DNA of 64,000 bases from Mycobacterium sp. 1245805.9 (GTDB lineage Bacteria; Actinomycetota; Actinomycetes; Mycobacteriales; Mycobacteriaceae), in NCBI RefSeq assembly GCF_001672915.1, contig NZ_LZKR01000216.1, forward strand, positions 23,577-87,576. The letters are read 5' to 3'. The notes beneath the pieces were generated by a model, which worked only from the letters and a program-made list of their open reading frames with translations, was not told where the DNA came from and searched no databases. The position numbers and the translations under genes were made by a program. Shown in pieces: positions 62,075-64,000 of the stretch (the stretch's first letter is position 1; every line of letters begins with the position of its first letter).

Positions 62075-63388
62075 TCAGCCCCGCGTCACGGCCGTCAAAG
62101 CGCCGCTCAGGGCGCAAACCAGGGCGTCGATCTCCCCGCGGCAGACCGTCAGCGCCGGCCGGAACCGGACGCCGTCCTCCCCGCAGCGCAGCGCGATCAC
62201 GCGTCGTTGCCACAGCTGATCGATCACCTCCTCGCGGGCGGCGGTGCCCGGCAGGCTGAACGCGCACATCAGGCCGCGGCCGCGGGGGTCGAGGACCACC
62301 CCGGGGAAGTCGCCGGCCAGCTCGACCAGCCGGCCCAGCAGGTAGCGCCCCTGTTCGGCGGCACGGTCGAACAACCCGTCGGCCTCGATCACCTCCAGGA
62401 TGCGGCGGGCCCGCACCATGTCGGTCAGGTTGCCGCCCCAGGTCGAGCTGAGCCGGGAGGCGACGGCGAACACGTTGTCGGCGACCTCGTCGACCCGGCG
62501 GCCGGCCATCACCCCGCACACCTGCGTCTTCTTGCCGAACGCCACCACGTCGGGTTGCACGCCCAATTGCTGGTAGGCCCAAGGGGTTCCGGTCAGCCCG
62601 CAGCCGGTCTGGACCTCGTCGAAGATCAGCAGGGCGTCGCGTTCGTCGCACAGCCGGCGCATCGCCGCGAAGAACGCGGGACGGAAGTGGCGGTCGCCGC
62701 CCTCCCCCTGGATGGGCTCGGTCACGAAGCACGCGATGTCGTGCGGGTGCGCGTCGAACGCCGCCCGGGCCTGCCGCAGTGACTCGGCCTCGAGCGCGTC
62801 CATGTCCGCGCCGGGCCGGATGTAGGGCGCGTCGATGCGCGGCCAGTCGAACTTCGGGAAACGGGCCACGGTCACCGGCTTGGTGTTGGTCAGCGACAGC
62901 GTGTAGCCGCTGCGACCGTGGAACGCGCCGCGCAGGTGCAGCACCCGCGTGCCCAGCGCCGAGTCGATACCGCGCGCCTCGTTGTGCCGGCTCTTCCAGT
63001 CGAACGCGACCTTGAGCGCGTTCTCCACCGCCAGCGCGCCGCCTTCGACGAAGAACAGGTGCGGCAGCGCGGGGTCGCCCAGCACCCGGACGAAGGTCTC
63101 GACGAAGCGGGCCATCGCCGCCGAGGCCACGTCGGGGTTGCTCGGCTTGTTCAGCGCGGCCTGCAGGAGCGCCGCGCGGAAGTCGTCGTCGTCGGCCAGC
63201 GCCGGGTGGTTCATGCCCAGCGCGGACGACGCGACGAAGGTGAACATGTCGAGGTAACGGCGGCCGTCCCGGGCGTCGACCAGGTAGGAGCCGGCCGATC
63301 GCGTCAGGTCCAGCACCAGGTCGAAACCGTCGACCAGCATGCTGCGCGACAACGTCTCCCGGACCCGGTCGGTAACGGCGGTGGTCAT
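62075..63388 (-). CDS. lat: L-lysine 6-aminotransferase
   Basis: 437 aa from ATG 63388 (MTTAVTDRVRETLSRSMLVDG), with AGGATGGG upstream. Class III PLP aminotransferase: LHLRGAFHGRSGYTLSLTN, LLIFDEVQTGCGLTG, and the PLP lysine in VVAFGKKTQVCG. Moves the epsilon-amino group of lysine to 2-oxoglutarate. In M. tuberculosis it is strongly induced in starvation and persistence models. Controlled probably by LrpA, encoded just upstream on the same strand. Confidence 0.96.
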   Translation of the reverse strand: MTTAVTDRVRETLSRSMLVDGFDLVLDLTRSAGSYLVDARDGRRYLDMFTFVASSALGMNHPALADDDDFRAALLQAALNKPSNPDVASAAMARFVETFVRVLGDPALPHLFFVEGGALAVENALKVAFDWKSRHNEARGIDSALGTRVLHLRGAFHGRSGYTLSLTNTKPVTVARFPKFDWPRIDAPYIRPGADMDALEAESLRQARAAFDAHPHDIACFVTEPIQGEGGDRHFRPAFFAAMRRLCDERDALLIFDEVQTGCGLTGTPWAYQQLGVQPDVVAFGKKTQVCGVMAGRRVDEVADNVFAVASRLSSTWGGNLTDMVRARRILEVIEADGLFDRAAEQGRYLLGRLVELAGDFPGVVLDPRGRGLMCAFSLPGTAAREEVIDQLWQRRVIALRCGEDGVRFRPALTVCRGEIDALVCALSGALTAVTRG

Positions 63389-63402
63389 GCCGCCCATCCT
63401 AG

Positions 63403-63415
63403 CGTAATTATTACG
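63403..63415. promoter_or_regulatory. Palindrome CGTAATTATTACG between lrpA and lat
   Basis: A perfect 13-bp palindrome in the 53-bp lrpA-lat gap, 14 nt before the lat start. AT-rich and central, it is a good candidate for an Lrp-type operator. Confidence 0.55.
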
Positions 63416-63441
63416 GGCTCACGGCATATAGGCAGGAAATA

Positions 63442-63894
63442 TTATGGTATGTATTGCCGATCACTGTAGAAAGTATTGAGGATGATAGTGCTTCGTGTCT
63501 GGACGTCGGCCGCCGTGCGGATCCGCTGCAGCAGGTCCTCGAGCGCCCGGGCGGACTCGACGCGGACCAGCAGGACGTAGCTCTCCTCGCCGGCCACCGA
63601 GTGACACGACTCGATCTCCGCGATGTGTTCCAGGCGGGCGGGCGCATCATCGGGTTGAGAGGGATCCAAGGGAGTGATGGCGACGAACGCCGAGAGCAGG
63701 TGCCCGACCGCCTCCGGGTTGATCCGCGCGGCATACCCCGCCACCACGCCGCGCGACTCCAGCCGGCGCACCCGCGACTGCACCGCCGAGACCGACAGGC
63801 CCGCCTTCGCCGCAAGCTCCGCCAGGGTCGCGCGCCCGTTGGCGACCAGCTCGCGCACCAGGGTCCGGTCAATGTCGTCGAGCGCGTCACCCAT
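63442..63894 (-). CDS. lrpA: Lrp/AsnC-family regulator LrpA
   Basis: 150 aa, the same length as Rv3291c. N-terminal HTH (ATLAELAAKAGLSVSAVQSRVRRLE) and C-terminal RAM ligand domain (EIESCHSVAGEESYVLLVRVESARALEDLL). A feast/famine regulator; in M. tuberculosis it is induced in starvation, binds amino acids and controls lat. Immediately upstream of lat. Confidence 0.96.
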   Translation of the reverse strand: MGDALDDIDRTLVRELVANGRATLAELAAKAGLSVSAVQSRVRRLESRGVVAGYAARINPEAVGHLLSAFVAITPLDPSQPDDAPARLEHIAEIESCHSVAGEESYVLLVRVESARALEDLLQRIRTAADVQTRSTIILNTFYSDRQYIP

Positions 63895-63936
63895 TGGCGG
63901 AGACTATCGCAGCAAAGCCGCAATCGCGGGTGCGCC

Positions 63937-64000
63937 GTGAGCGCCCGGCAGGGCACGGTGGCGCCGTGGCAGCTCCGCGCGCGATTCGCCGCCGGGCTGT
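63937..64000 (+). CDS. Start of an Rv3292-like gene (partial)
   Basis: From GTG 63937 the frame reads V/M-SARQGTVAPWQLRARFAAGL and runs off the window. LRARFAAGL resembles the N-terminus of the DUF1338/2-oxoadipate dioxygenase-decarboxylase (HglS) family, which would suit lysine catabolism beside lat. GTG 63958 is an alternative start. Only 21 codons are visible, so the call rests mainly on gene order (Rv3292 follows lrpA divergently in H37Rv). Confidence 0.45.
   Translation, partial: MSARQGTVAPWQLRARFAAGL

Overview
The window is a very GC-rich, gene-dense piece of a mycobacterial chromosome. Evidence: secA1, mtrA-mtrB-lpqB, whiB2, fbiA-fbiB, wbbL-rmlD, ctpC, accD5-accE5, accA3 and usfX-sigF in an order I recognise as that of M. 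tuberculosis H37Rv from about Rv3240c to Rv3292. PE_PGRS, PPE-PPW and decayed PPE-MPTR-like sequences point to a slow-growing, pathogen-related mycobacterium. The PE_PGRS gene argues against a typical M. avium complex member, because that complex is usually described as lacking the family. The species cannot be fixed from the sequence alone.

Layout. 1-2.0 kb: a class III nucleotide cyclase (cut by the window edge) and an HD-GYP/LuxR regulator. 2.2-12.6 kb (minus strand): secA1, the ribosome hibernation factor, a ComF-like phosphoribosyltransferase, a lipid-binding-like protein, lpqB-mtrB-mtrA and tmk. 12.7-18.1 kb: sahH, then the alkane module alkB-rubA-rubB-tetR in which every junction overlaps by 4 nt, and an amino-acid permease. 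18.2-24.8 kb: an FAD oxidoreductase, the mannose-donor genes (pmmA, a SIS-type protein, manA) and whiB2. 25-29.6 kb (plus strand): F420 biosynthesis (fbiA, fbiB), the adenine methylase mamA and a Nudix gene. 29.8-31.7 kb: a PE_PGRS gene. 31.8-34.6 kb (minus): GDP-mannose pyrophosphorylase and the rhamnosyl linker genes wbbL and rmlD. 34.7-36.9 kb: an LCP ligase and an AMP-ligase-like fragment. 37-41.5 kb: a PPE-PPW gene, the metallochaperone/P-type ATPase pair pacL1-ctpC, and an 89-codon PPE remnant. 41.5-44.4 kb: a CDF-like membrane protein, a TIGR00027-type methyltransferase and a family III CoA-transferase. 44.4-47.6 kb (minus): a three-gene signalling cassette (receiver-PP2C phosphatase, CHASE3 histidine kinase, stand-alone receiver) where H37Rv has a carbonic-anhydrase gene. 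47.8-52.8 kb: fadE25, purE-purK, GtrA, a PH-domain protein and birA. 52.9-58.7 kb: the biotin-dependent acyl-CoA carboxylase block accD5-accE5-maf, sseA-sufE and accA3. 58.9-62 kb: a STAS protein facing sigF, usfX-sigF, and a holin-like/usfY-like pair on the opposite strand. 62-64 kb: lat, lrpA and the first codons of an Rv3292-like gene.

How the parts fit. Much of the window serves envelope assembly: secretion, mannose donors, the rhamnose linker, LCP ligation, malonyl/methylmalonyl-CoA supply with BirA for biotinylation, and MtrAB control of division. A second theme is stress control: SigF with RsbW, a STAS protein, a PP2C phosphatase, hibernation factor, WhiB2 and Lrp. Many genes appear to start leaderless, with a TAnnnT hexamer 6-8 nt before the start codon (fbiA, lcp, gtrA, birA, accD5, sseA, holin gene, Rv3258c). 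The most distinctive local signals are two SigF-type promoters around a rearranged usfX/usfY region, MIRU-like or mini-ORF couplings at fbiA-fbiB and accD5-accE5, a duplicated fbiA start, an IdeR-like site before the PPE gene, and a palindrome over the alkB promoter.
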